Assembly: GCF_032197885.1 (NCBI RefSeq)
Contig: NZ_CP134159.1
Coordinates: 496,001 to 560,000, forward strand
Origin: Levilactobacillus namurensis
GTDB lineage: Bacteria; Bacillota; Bacilli; Lactobacillales; Lactobacillaceae
DNA: 64,000 nt
Reading direction: 5' to 3'
Shown here: positions 34,432 through 41,987 of the stretch, in pieces
How positions within the stretch are numbered: position 1 is the first letter of the stretch
Layout of the letters: each line of letters starts with the position of its first letter
Translations under genes and position numbers: made by a program
The notes under the pieces: model-generated
What the model saw: only the letters and a program-made list of their open reading frames with translations
Told to the model about the DNA's origin: nothing
Database searches by the model: none

Positions 34432-34472
34432 ATACTGATGATTCGCCAATGACGGATCGTCAGTATTTTTTT
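34432..34472 (+). terminator. Terminator after the NmrA-like gene, with structured 3' region
   Basis: ATACTGATGAT pairs with ATCGTCAGTAT (one bulge) and runs into seven T. Upstream, ACACCCG near 34350 is complementary to CGGGTGT near 34422 and CCCC-ATAGC-GGGG lies between, so the 180-base 3' region is itself folded. Confidence 0.85.
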
Positions 34473-34528
34473 GTCCAGTGGGTGGTTTGGGGGTTAAACT
34501 GTCCAGGAAATTTTTTGTGTCTATTCTG

Positions 34529-34557
34529 TTGCAAACGCTTACAGTATATGGTATATT
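34529..34557 (+). promoter_or_regulatory. Promoter of the large noncoding RNA
   Basis: TTGCAA (34529-34534), a 17-base spacer, and TATATT (34552-34557), preceded by TGG (extended -10). A cre-like sequence overlaps the spacer. Confidence 0.85.
34530..34543 (+). promoter_or_regulatory. Cre-like CcpA site overlapping the ncRNA promoter
   Basis: TGCAAACGCTTACA matches TGWNANCGNTNWCA except at the third base. It overlaps the -35 and spacer, which would give carbon catabolite repression of the RNA. Confidence 0.55.
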
Positions 34558-34563
34558 ACCAGT

Positions 34564-35181
34564 GTAGAAAGGATTAGGAGTTGCGATTCACAGCAACACT
34601 TGATCTAGTTGATACACTGCTTTAGTTAGAAACAGATTTCCGTTTTCACGTAAGTCTGAGTCAACAAAGTACCAGTTCCAGAATGCAACACATGTACCAG
34701 CGCACCAAGCTTAAATGTTTTAGGTTTCAGGTTTAGGCAACAGTAGAGGTACCTTTTCGAAACGTGTAAGACAGGTAAACCTTCTAACGAACTCTAGAAG
34801 AATCAATTGGCAAGACACTTCACAGAAAATTGAATAGCTTTGTGGTAACTGAGATGTTTTAAGATTTAGCAAACAGAGTCACGAATGCAGTACTAGAGCT
34901 CGAATGTTGGTCTGGCAGGCAGCACAAAGATTTCAGTAAGAATCGTTACCAGTGACAGTTGGTCAGAACCAATGAAGGAATTAAGTTCTTCAGTATCACC
35001 GAGACGGTAGTCAGAAACTAAACAAAATGAAGAACGACTGCGGCAGCTCGGGAGAAATTAAAGTTTATGAGGCGATTAAGGATTAATACGATTACGAAAC
35101 GGAAATTAACGGATCGCAACCTCCTTTCTACGAACTAATGGACTTCAAGCTGATTCCTAACCTTGCTTGAAGTCTATTTTT
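34564..35181 (+). ncRNA. Large structured noncoding RNA, about 617 nt (ROOL/GOLLD-like candidate)
   Basis: Promoter at 34529-34557 and terminator at 35141-35181 frame about 617 bases with no ORF of note on this strand and a base composition unlike coding DNA. The ends pair over 500 bases: AGAAAGG (34566-34572) with CCTTTCT (35123-35129) and TTGCGAT (34581-34587) with ATCGCAA (35113-35119), forming a closing helix. Many local hairpins are visible inside: CTTCTA/TAGAAG near 34790-34800, TTGGT-CAGA-ACCAA near 34959, ACCG-AGA-CGGT near 35000. TTTAGTT (34621) can pair with AACTAAA (35016). Size, closing helix and independent transcription recall the ornate large RNAs ROOL (about 580 nt, known in Lactobacillus) and GOLLD. 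Family membership is inference; that it is a discrete RNA gene is well supported. Confidence 0.8.
35141..35181 (+). terminator. Terminator of the large ncRNA
   Basis: GACTTCAAGC (35141-35150) pairs perfectly with GCTTGAAGTC (35165-35174), followed by TATTTTT. Confidence 0.9.
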
Positions 35182-35396
35182 ATGGTTTAGCTCCTCGGCG
35201 CAATTTGGATACATAGGATTTTGAGAATTGCTTCGCGTGTTGTCAAAAATGAGAAAGGGATTAGTGTCATAGGTAAATCCTTTTAGCAAACACTGAGCAG
35301 GGATTGAGAGCGGTAACAACTTCCGAAGCCAATCGGTGAGGCTCTCAGATAATGTTCGGTAAAAATGCTTTTTCTTAAGTTTTCCCGCGAGAAGCA

Positions 35397-35425
35397 TTTA
35401 CAGCCCCCACCGGAAAAGGTATATT
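35397..35425 (+). promoter_or_regulatory. Promoter of the DeoB-like gene
   Basis: TTTACA (35397-35402), a 17-base spacer and TATATT (35420-35425), 64 bases before the TTG start. Confidence 0.75.
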
Positions 35426-35489
35426 ATTACTAAGGCCGGCGCGGGAAAGCGATTCTTTCTTGTCGCCGATGAGAAAGGAAGGGTGTCCG

Positions 35490-36314
35490 TTGGCTTTTCA
35501 TCGCATTTTTGTCTTAGACCTTGCCGGTGTCGGCATGGGAGAAGCCCCCGATGCCAACCGCTTTCAATCCGTGGGTGCGGATACCATTGGCCACGTTGCC
35601 CAGCAATGGCCCGGAGACCTGAGTCTCCCAACATTACAGCAATTAGGCTTTGGCAATATTCGGATTACGAACCCAATCCCGGGAATTCCGCCCGTGGAAC
35701 AACCGACTGGTTATTTTGGTCGCTTGCACATGGCTGCACAAGATAATCGGCGGGCAACGGGTCTACGAGAGATGTGGGATTACACGGGTCCGATTCGTAC
35801 CGAAAGCGTCTTCACGACGTTAACGGCGGCGGGGTACTCGGTAACCTTAGCCGGGCCGTTCTTGAGCTACCTGGCGACCCAGACGCCCGCCGAGCGGTTC
35901 CAAGTTGGGACCAATCAAGCGGCCTTCCAGATCTTATACGATCGGTTGAACGCGCCGGTCTCTGGTCTGACTTACGTGGTCTTGCCGGAGTTTCGCTTTG
36001 CGGGGGAACATCAGGACTTGGAGGCCAGCGCGCAAGCGTTGCAGATGACGGATCAACATTTGGCCCAGGTGATTCATGACTTGGGCGCCAACGACCTGTT
36101 GATCCTGACTGCGACCCACGCCGCCGACCCGATCTTTGGGCCGACACCGACCCGCGAGTACCTGCCCTTGTTGGTCTATTCACCGTCCCGGCAAGCAAGT
36201 CATGCGTTGGGCATTCGCCGGACGTTAGCGGATGTGGGGGCCACGATCCTCGAGAATTACGGGGTCGCTCCGACGACGACCGGACATAGCTTATTAAATG
36301 AATTAACGCAATAA
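35490..36314 (+). CDS. Catalytically degenerate phosphopentomutase (DeoB) paralogue lacking the cap domain
   Basis: 274 residues, homologous to the true DeoB at 42.7 kb (395 residues) along both ends but missing about 110 central residues that form the cap. It opens (L)AFHRIFVLDLAGVGMGEAPDA, parallel to [22 protein letters not shown], so the first metal Asp is Ala. The nucleophile loop [13 protein letters not shown] is AAQDNRRATGLREM, and [18 protein letters not shown] is TATHAADPIFGPTPTRE. At least three metal or catalytic positions are therefore lost, so mutase activity is improbable. The TTG start at 35490 aligns exactly with DeoB's Met and has GGAAGGGTG upstream. It precedes nupC and is close to the deo operon; a regulatory or binding role in nucleoside metabolism is inference. 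Confidence 0.85.
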   Translation: MAFHRIFVLDLAGVGMGEAPDANRFQSVGADTIGHVAQQWPGDLSLPTLQQLGFGNIRITNPIPGIPPVEQPTGYFGRLHMAAQDNRRATGLREMWDYTGPIRTESVFTTLTAAGYSVTLAGPFLSYLATQTPAERFQVGTNQAAFQILYDRLNAPVSGLTYVVLPEFRFAGEHQDLEASAQALQMTDQHLAQVIHDLGANDLLILTATHAADPIFGPTPTREYLPLLVYSPSRQASHALGIRRTLADVGATILENYGVAPTTTGHSLLNELTQ

Positions 36315-36572
36315 ATGAAGAAAACTGAAAGGGGGTGGGGCAACGAGTTCCAACCGGATATCGAATGATCACGGATGCAAGGGTTAGCGGTTACTGTCAT
36401 ATCACTTATTTTTTCACCAAAATCCCGCTAAGTTTCGTGGTCGTTGGTCACCGGTTTGTTGGTCGTAACAGAAATTATGCGTACATAGTTTCTGCAGCAG
36501 CATCGTGTCATAAACGTTGAACGTGGGGCGCCACGTTGCGTTAAACAATATCGGAAAGAGGTATTTTGACCA
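36315..36572. other. Spacer between DeoB-like gene and nupC
   Basis: No gene or clear terminator. TGCGTACATAGTTTCTGCAGC and an AAAGAGG ribosome binding site for nupC are present. Confidence 0.35.
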
Positions 36573-37841
36573 ATGTTAGTCGCAATTAATATTTTAGGGG
36601 TAATTGTTTACCTCGCTATCGCTTTCCTGTTCTCTAAGGACAAGAAGCATATCAACTGGCGGTCTGTTGGGATCGTTTTAGTCATCAACCTGTTACTGGC
36701 CTGGTTCTTAACTGGGTTCCAGATTGGACGGGACATCGTGCAAGGTGCCGCGGACGGATTCAACTGGTTGGTTGAAGTTTCCTACCAAGGAATCATCTTT
36801 GCCTTACCTAACTGGGTAACGCCAATGTATGGTGGGACTGCGAAGTCTATGAACTTCATTACCAGTGCTCTGCTGCCAATCTTGTTGATTGTTCCACTGT
36901 TCGATATCCTGACTTACATCGGGGTATTGCCTTGGATCATCAAGTGGGTTGGTCGTGGCCTGTCCTTCATTACTGGTCAACCTAAGTTCGAATCATTCTT
37001 CTCTGTTGAAATGATGTTCTTAGGGAACACGGAAGCCTTAGCCGTTTCCAAGTTACAATTACAGACCATGCGTAAGGAACGTGACTTGACCTTAGCCATG
37101 ATGTCTATGTCTTGTGTCACGGCGTCAATTTTGGGGGCTTATACCCAAATGGTGCCTGGTCAATTTGTTTTGACCGCCGTTCCACTGAACATTTTGAACG
37201 CGATTATTATTACCAACATGCTGAACCCTGTTAAGGTCGCACCTGAAGAAGATACGATTGCCAAGGTCGGCGGTGCTGGTGCTGCTTCTGAAGCTGCCGA
37301 AGCCGATGGTGCCGAAGAAAACGGGAAGCGCGAACCATTCTTCTCCTTCTTGGGTGACTCCATCTTGGGTGCCGGTCGTCTGGTTCTGATTATCACGGCC
37401 AACGTTATCGCCTTCGTTGCCTTAGCGGCCATGATCGATAAGATCTTGATGCTGTTCAACCCATGGCTGACTTTGGAACACATCTTGGGTGTAATCATGT
37501 TCCCATTTGCTTGGTTAATGGGTCTGAACGTCCACGACGCCTTCCAATTCGCCCAATTCATGGGAACTAAGTTAGTCACGAACGAATTCGTTGTCATGGG
37601 TAAGTTGGTCGGCAAGATCAACAACCCAGACCTCTTCTCCGCTCACTACCGTGCTGTCTTGACCGTCTTCATCACGTCATTCGCCAACTTCGGGACGACT
37701 GGGATGATCATCGGTGCCTTTAAGGGTATGGTTGACCGTGAAAAGAACGATTTGATTTCCAAGAACGTTGGTTACATGTTACTTTCCGGGATTCTGGTAT
37801 CCTTAATGTCTGCCGGGATCGTTGGTCTGTTCGTTTGGTAA
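36573..37841 (+). CDS. nupC: Concentrative nucleoside transporter NupC (CNT family)
   Basis: 422 residues, about ten membrane segments. The CNT hallmarks are YGGTAKSMNFITSALLPILLIVPLFDILTYIGVLPWIIK, GQPKFESFFSVEMMFLGNTEALAVSK (nucleoside-binding hairpin) and FANFGTTGMIIGAFKGM. It imports nucleosides with a cation down the proton or sodium gradient. Length is standard. Codon use is more biased to preferred codons than that of its neighbours, suggesting high expression. An AAAGAGG ribosome binding site lies upstream. Supplies substrates for the hydrolase and the deo operon farther right. Confidence 0.93.
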   Translation: MLVAINILGVIVYLAIAFLFSKDKKHINWRSVGIVLVINLLLAWFLTGFQIGRDIVQGAADGFNWLVEVSYQGIIFALPNWVTPMYGGTAKSMNFITSALLPILLIVPLFDILTYIGVLPWIIKWVGRGLSFITGQPKFESFFSVEMMFLGNTEALAVSKLQLQTMRKERDLTLAMMSMSCVTASILGAYTQMVPGQFVLTAVPLNILNAIIITNMLNPVKVAPEEDTIAKVGGAGAASEAAEADGAEENGKREPFFSFLGDSILGAGRLVLIITANVIAFVALAAMIDKILMLFNPWLTLEHILGVIMFPFAWLMGLNVHDAFQFAQFMGTKLVTNEFVVMGKLVGKINNPDLFSAHYRAVLTVFITSFANFGTTGMIIGAFKGMVDREKNDLISKNVGYMLLSGILVSLMSAGIVGLFVW

Positions 37842-37875
37842 TCACCGTTTAACATCTGATTGATAGACAATCAGT

Positions 37876-37911
37876 GATAGCCCAGAGGCGCTTAGTTTCT
37901 GGGCTATCTGT
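37876..37911 (+). terminator. Hairpin after nupC
   Basis: GATAGCCCAGA (37876-37886) pairs perfectly with TCTGGGCTATC (37898-37908). No real T-run follows, so it may be a weak terminator or a 3' stabilising stem. Confidence 0.55.
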
Positions 37912-37938
37912 GTCTAATGGGCCCGTCGATTTAGGGGC

Positions 37939-37968
37939 TTGACGACCGTTGTGGGTTCAGTCTATGAT
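37939..37968 (+). promoter_or_regulatory. Promoter of the NCS2 permease gene
   Basis: TTGACG (37939-37944), an 18-base spacer, and TATGAT (37963-37968). Confidence 0.75.
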
Positions 37969-37972
37969 GGTT

Positions 37973-38075
37973 GCACGGGTGCCGACCTTCCTAGTGGGGA
38001 GTGAAACCCAGCCGGGTGCGTGAGACCATTCGGTTGCAATGCCCGTGAAGTTTGTACGGTGGGATTAGCCGTATT
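37973..38075 (+). promoter_or_regulatory. Candidate riboswitch-like leader of the purine permease
   Basis: Starts at the predicted +1. A closing helix (CACGGG 37974-37979 with CCCGTG 38042-38047) encloses three short hairpins: CTTCC/GGGAG, ACCC-AGCC-GGGT and ACC-ATTC-GGT. Then TACGG/CCGTA forms a separate hairpin around GTGGGATTAG close to the ribosome binding site. The multiloop-plus-expression-platform layout fits a metabolite sensor, but it lacks the invariant bases of the purine riboswitch and no known class is recognised. Confidence 0.5.
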
Positions 38076-38093
38076 GAAAGCTAGGGAATTTGT

Positions 38094-39428
38094 ATGGAAA
38101 AGGAACCAGTTCAGGTAGACCAAGTTGCGTCACTGAATGATCTTGCCAATGAGATGCCTATGCGTGAAGTGTGGCATCACAAAGATATTTTACGGAATGA
38201 GATTATCGCCGGTGTCACCGGCTTCTTCGCCATTTCGTACATCATTGTCGTTAATCCGGCAATTCTAAAGGACGCGGGGATCCCCATGGATCTCAGCATC
38301 TTCGCCACTATTTTCTCGTCGTTCTTCGGATGTATGGTCATGGCCTTCTGGGCCAACGCACCCATCATCCTGACGCCGGGAATGGGGGTCAACGCCTTCT
38401 TCACCTACACCATCGTGGTCAATATGGGCCTCAGTTGGCAGGAAGCGTTGGGAATTGCGGCGGTATCCAGCTTTGTCTACATGCTGATTGCGTTTACCCG
38501 GGTCTCCACGATCCTATCGGCGTCGATTCCGGAGTCGTTAAAGCACGGCATCACCGCCGGTATCGGCCTGTATCTGGTCGAGATTGGTCTGGAAAAAGCC
38601 GGCTTGATTGTGGCCGGTAAGTCGTCGTTGATTGAATTGGGGGATTTGACCCAGCCAACGCCGCTATTAGCACTGTTCGGTTTGGCCTTGAGCTTGATTT
38701 TGTATCTGCGTAAGGTCAAAGGAAACTTCTTCATCGCCATCGTGGCGACCAGCCTCCTCGCGTTCTTCTTGGGCGTGAAGGATAGCGGGACCCCGACGGT
38801 CGACTTGGCCCGTTTAGGCCAGTATCACAAGATTGTCTTTCAGAATGATTTTTCAAGCTTCTTCACGATTCCGTTCATCCTGGCCGCCTTCTCGATGACC
38901 ATGATTCTGGTCTTCGAGTCCATGGGGCTGGTCCAAGGCTTGTTACCGAACCAGAAGAAGTTCAAGAAGACCTTTGAGGGCGGATCGGTCACGACCTTTC
39001 TGTCCGGGTTCATGGGAACCAGTCCCACGGTTGCCGCGGCCGAGAGTGCCTCGGGAATCGAGAGTGGGGGTCGAACGGGAGTCATGGCGTTAGTCGCCGG
39101 CCTACTGTTCTTGCTCTCACTGCTCTTCGTCCCCTTACTGGCTTACGTGCCGTCCGCAGCGATTGCGCCCGTGATCATCATCACGGGGGCGCTGATGATG
39201 GCTGCCATTGCTGGGATTGATTTGAGCGACTTTTCTGAATGGTTTCCCGCGTTTCTGATTATCGTGTTGATTCCATTCACCAACAGTATTTCGACCGGGT
39301 TAGCGTTTGGTTTCGTGGCTTACCCGATTATGAAGCTGGCCCTAGGGCGGACTTACGAAGTCACCGGGCCACTCTACCTGTTGGGAGGATTGTTCTTACT
39401 AGACTTGGTGTTTAGCACCCTGCTGTAG
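38094..39428 (+). CDS. NCS2-family purine permease (PbuG/AzgA type)
   Basis: 444 residues with about 13 membrane segments. Hallmarks: EIIAGVTGFFAISYIIVVNP, APIILTPGMGVNAFFTYT, ESLKHGITAGIGLYLVEIGL and FMGTSPTVAAAESASGIESGGRTG. It is of the hypoxanthine/guanine/adenine type that imports nucleobases with protons. The gene follows nupC and precedes a nucleoside hydrolase, consistent with purine salvage. It has its own promoter and a structured leader. Substrate choice among purines cannot be read from the sequence. Confidence 0.92.
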   Translation: MEKEPVQVDQVASLNDLANEMPMREVWHHKDILRNEIIAGVTGFFAISYIIVVNPAILKDAGIPMDLSIFATIFSSFFGCMVMAFWANAPIILTPGMGVNAFFTYTIVVNMGLSWQEALGIAAVSSFVYMLIAFTRVSTILSASIPESLKHGITAGIGLYLVEIGLEKAGLIVAGKSSLIELGDLTQPTPLLALFGLALSLILYLRKVKGNFFIAIVATSLLAFFLGVKDSGTPTVDLARLGQYHKIVFQNDFSSFFTIPFILAAFSMTMILVFESMGLVQGLLPNQKKFKKTFEGGSVTTFLSGFMGTSPTVAAAESASGIESGGRTGVMALVAGLLFLLSLLFVPLLAYVPSAAIAPVIIITGALMMAAIAGIDLSDFSEWFPAFLIIVLIPFTNSISTGLAFGFVAYPIMKLALGRTYEVTGPLYLLGGLFLLDLVFSTLL

Positions 39429-39453
39429 TGGGGGCTTTCCTTTTGCGGGTAAT

Positions 39454-39469
39454 CGTAAGCGGTTACGAG
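39454..39469 (+). promoter_or_regulatory. Cre-like dyad ahead of the nucleoside hydrolase
   Basis: TCGTAAGCGGTTACGA is a nearly perfect palindrome whose core GTAAGCGGTTAC matches cre; the outermost T and A of cre are replaced. It lies 40 bases upstream of the start. Confidence 0.5.
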
Positions 39470-39509
39470 AATTACTTAAACCAAGTTTTATCCTGAGGAG
39501 GAAATCACA

Positions 39510-40424
39510 ATGACAATTAAAATTTTGATGGATACCGACCCCGGTATCGACGATGCAGCGGCTTTGACGATGGCCATCAACGACCCGAAGATCGACTTGA
39601 AGTTAATCACCACGGTCGCTGGGAACGTTACGGTCGACAAGACCACTAAGAATGCGTTGAAGATCGTGCGGTTCTTCAACCAATCCATTCCAGTGGCTGC
39701 CGGTGCCGAACAACCTTTGTTCAAGGACTTCGAAGATGCTGCACGGATTCACGGGGAATCCGGGATGCCGGGTTACGACTTCCCAGAAGACCTGCCGAAG
39801 CCACTGAACAAGACGGCCGTTGAAGCCCTGCATGATGAGATCATGGCTAGCCAAGATCCCATTACTTTAGTGCCAACGGGTTCTTACACCAACATCGCCT
39901 TACTCTTCTCTGAATACCCAGAAGTGAAGAGCCATATTGACCGGATCGTGGCCATGGGTGGTGCCCTGGGTAAGGGGAACATGACCAGTGCCGCTGAATT
40001 CAACGTCTTCACCGACCCAGATGCAGCAGCTATCGTCTACAAGTCCGGGATTCCGATTGTCATGGTTGGCCTGGATATCACCATGAAGGCGCTGTTGACT
40101 AACGAAAACATCGAGAAGTTGCAACACATCAACGAAGCGGGCCAGATGTTGCACGACATCATCATCAACGATGGTGACCACAGCGACAAGGGTAGCGCGA
40201 TGCACGATGTGAACACCATCTTCTACCTGCTGCACCCAGAAGCCATCAAGACCGAAGACATGTGGGTCGACGTGGTTACCCAAGGCCCAGCTATCGGTGA
40301 AACGGTTGGGGACATCCGGGGGGCTTACCACAACGGCAAGACCAACGCCAAGGTTTCCGTCGACATCGACGACCAAGCCTTCAACGACTGGTTCATGCAA
40401 GAAGTTCGGAACATCAAGATGTAA
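39510..40424 (+). CDS. Ribonucleoside hydrolase (inosine-uridine preferring)
   Basis: 304 residues. The calcium-binding signature ILMDTDPGIDDAAAL opens the protein. VPTGSYTNIALL, VAMGGALGKGNMTSAAEFNVFTDPDAAA and MHDVNTIFYLLHPE hold the ribose and base contacts. It cleaves the N-glycosidic bond of ribonucleosides to base and ribose. The gene lies after the NCS2 permease and has a strong GAGGAGGAAA ribosome binding site. Probable catabolite repression through a cre-like dyad. Specificity (RihA/B/C type) is not resolved. Confidence 0.92.
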   Translation: MTIKILMDTDPGIDDAAALTMAINDPKIDLKLITTVAGNVTVDKTTKNALKIVRFFNQSIPVAAGAEQPLFKDFEDAARIHGESGMPGYDFPEDLPKPLNKTAVEALHDEIMASQDPITLVPTGSYTNIALLFSEYPEVKSHIDRIVAMGGALGKGNMTSAAEFNVFTDPDAAAIVYKSGIPIVMVGLDITMKALLTNENIEKLQHINEAGQMLHDIIINDGDHSDKGSAMHDVNTIFYLLHPEAIKTEDMWVDVVTQGPAIGETVGDIRGAYHNGKTNAKVSVDIDDQAFNDWFMQEVRNIKM

Positions 40425-40470
40425 GCAACGTCACGGCTTAGTTGACACGGGTTAAGTTGACTAAGTTGAA

Positions 40471-40531
40471 CGGCCCCGTCACTGCGGGCTTCCTAGCCGG
40501 GAAGTCGCGGCGGTGACGGGGCCGCTTTTTG
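40471..40531 (+). terminator. Terminator of the nucleoside hydrolase gene
   Basis: CGGCCCCGTCAC (40471-40482) pairs perfectly with GTGACGGGGCCG (40513-40524), then CTTTTTG; a further small stem lies inside. Confidence 0.92.
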
Positions 40532-40621
40532 TTTGCAATCTTTACACGAACGAAACGTTATCGATACGGTTTCGCGACACGCCCGTGCTACGATTAAGGT
40601 GATCGGAAGGAAGATGATTGG

Positions 40622-40708
40622 ATGACGGTCATGCAAGGTGGGATGTTGCTTCTGATTATTTTGTCCTGGTTACCCATGCTGTGGTTTCGCCAGAAACCCG
40701 GCAAGTAA
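40622..40708 (+). CDS. Small single-span membrane peptide, 28 aa
   Basis: ATG 40622 preceded by GGAAGGAAG. The peptide is TVMQGGMLLLIILSWLPMLWFR then QKPGK: one hydrophobic helix with a positively charged end, facing the cytoplasm at its C-terminus. It is followed 24 bases later by a terminator and preceded by a terminator, so it forms its own small transcription unit, which argues for a real gene. Function unknown; size and topology suit a membrane regulator or a type I toxin-like peptide. Confidence 0.5.
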   Translation: MTVMQGGMLLLIILSWLPMLWFRQKPGK

Positions 40709-40731
40709 GTTGAAGATGGTCGATTGAGTTT

Positions 40732-40775
40732 GGCGCAATGGTTCCCGACTGCGAGCGGGGCGTTGCGCCTTTTTA
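40732..40775 (+). terminator. Terminator of the small peptide unit
   Basis: GGCGCAA pairs with TTGCGCC, then TTTTT. Confidence 0.75.
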
Positions 40776-40813
40776 GTGCGCGGTGGGGACGGGCAACTGT
40801 GAAAACTTTACAC

Positions 40814-40930
40814 GATGTTGACACGGAACATACGAATTCTTTACATGATTCCGCTATCCTGAGAGGTAGCTTCACCATTGGTCGAGCTATGCAGTCGTCC
40901 GGGGGAAACACGGCGACTGCCACTTTTTTG
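40814..40930 (+). promoter_or_regulatory. Promoter and leader hairpin of the phosphoesterase gene
   Basis: TTGACA near 40819, 17 bases, TTACAT form a promoter. Further down GCAGTCG (40891-40897) pairs with CGACTGC (40914-40920) and is followed by CACTTTTTT, a terminator-like structure only 21 bases before the start codon. This suggests attenuation or an upstream short RNA. Confidence 0.5.
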
Positions 40931-40950
40931 CGATGGGGGGACGCGCGAGT

Positions 40951-41796
40951 ATGAATAAATTTGCAGTGGTTCATTTATCCGATATCCAACTGACACCGGC
41001 AACCCGAGCGGGCGAGTCGCCGACCCCGGGACCCTTAGCGACCATTTTGGCGGATCTGACGACCCACGACCTGGACCCGGACTTGATCGTGATCAGTGGT
41101 GACTTGTTTCAGAACGGGGCCCCGACGGATTACCAGTGGCTCCGCACCTACTTGCACCGGCAGAGCCACCGACTGGGTGTCCCGATTCAGGTGGTTTTGG
41201 GGGATCAAGACGACCGGACGGCCTTTAACGCGGGGTATCTCCAGCGCACGGTGCCGTATTACGCTTATAAACAGGTCTATCAGAATATGGACTTTTACTT
41301 TTTAGACAGCAAGTGGCGTTCCCGGCGCACCGCCGGCTGGCTGGGGCGCGACCAGCTGGATTGGTTGAACAAGAACCTGCACCTGGCACCGCGGCGGCGG
41401 GCTTTTCTCTTCCTACACCACCCGCTAGACGCTCCGTCCTTGCGCGACATGCGCTATACGTTGCTCCAGAATAATCGCGAGTTGCTGGCGATTCTCCACG
41501 GGCACAACATTGGCGGGATTTACGCGGGGCACGTCGAGTTTGCGGCCAATTACTTAGTCGATAACGGGTTGCCGGTAACGGTGGTCGGCGGGGCGGCCAA
41601 CTACGTGGATTGCCAGGATCCGCACCAACACCGGGTCCATCCGGCAACCAGCTACAATGTCATCACGATTCAACGCGGTGTCGCCAGTGTGACCACGCGT
41701 CCGTTAGCGTTTGAGCCACAGGTCGTGCGGACAATCGACGTGGGGAACACGGGGTTTGCCAAGCACCGGCCAAGGTTGAGCCAGCCGTACCATTAG
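40951..41796 (+). CDS. Metallophosphoesterase-like protein with altered metal ligands
   Basis: 281 residues, calcineurin-like fold of the CpdA type. The landmarks are in order but changed: HLSDIQL for the usual D-x-H (His to Gln), VISGDLFQNG for the intact GD, VVLGDQDD for GNHD (Asn to Asp, His to Gln), FLFLHHP intact and YAGHVEF for GHxH (His to Glu). Several direct ligands are therefore not the canonical ones; the protein may bind metal differently or be inactive. ATG 40951 has GGGGGGAC upstream; the longer reading to 40933 includes it. It is a single gene with a structured leader and its own terminator. Substrate unknown. Confidence 0.75.
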   Translation: MNKFAVVHLSDIQLTPATRAGESPTPGPLATILADLTTHDLDPDLIVISGDLFQNGAPTDYQWLRTYLHRQSHRLGVPIQVVLGDQDDRTAFNAGYLQRTVPYYAYKQVYQNMDFYFLDSKWRSRRTAGWLGRDQLDWLNKNLHLAPRRRAFLFLHHPLDAPSLRDMRYTLLQNNRELLAILHGHNIGGIYAGHVEFAANYLVDNGLPVTVVGGAANYVDCQDPHQHRVHPATSYNVITIQRGVASVTTRPLAFEPQVVRTIDVGNTGFAKHRPRLSQPYH

Positions 41797-41813
41797 CCAT
41801 TAGATTTGTTCAG

Positions 41814-41848
41814 AGGATTACCGTGAGGGATTGCGGTGATCCTTTTTT
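41814..41848 (+). terminator. Terminator of the phosphoesterase gene
   Basis: AGGATTACCG pairs with CGGTGATCCT (one mismatch) followed by TTTTTT. Confidence 0.85.
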
Positions 41849-41926
41849 AGCTACTGCGTGGACCAGCGCTATTAATGGTCAGTGAACCGGATTCTTGAAT
41901 GCGAGAACAAAATTTCAAAAATCATG

Positions 41927-41970
41927 TTTACATTTGTTCAATAATACGATATCCTATTATTGAACAAATG
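41927..41970. promoter_or_regulatory. deo promoter with DeoR operator
   Basis: TTTACA (41927-41932), 17 bases, TATCCT (41950-41955). A perfect 15-bp dyad CATTTGTTCAATAAT (41931-41945) / ATTATTGAACAAATG (41956-41970) brackets the -10 region; ATTGAACAAA is the half-site known for DeoR of the SorC type. The regulator is encoded in the same operon. Confidence 0.9.
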
Positions 41971-41987
41971 AAAGGGGTTTCATAAAA

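Noticed and set aside
35128..35397. Minus-strand 89-codon open frame overlapping the ncRNA terminator
   Set aside because: No recognised family, a doubtful start, and the right-hand part is antisense to the terminator of the large RNA; composition gives no coding support. It might be a worn transposase end but this cannot be shown.
37973..38075. Purine, ZTP or ykkC-type riboswitch
   Set aside because: Some bases recall ykkC (CGGTGGGAT) but the required conserved blocks are not in order; the invariant purine-aptamer bases are missing.
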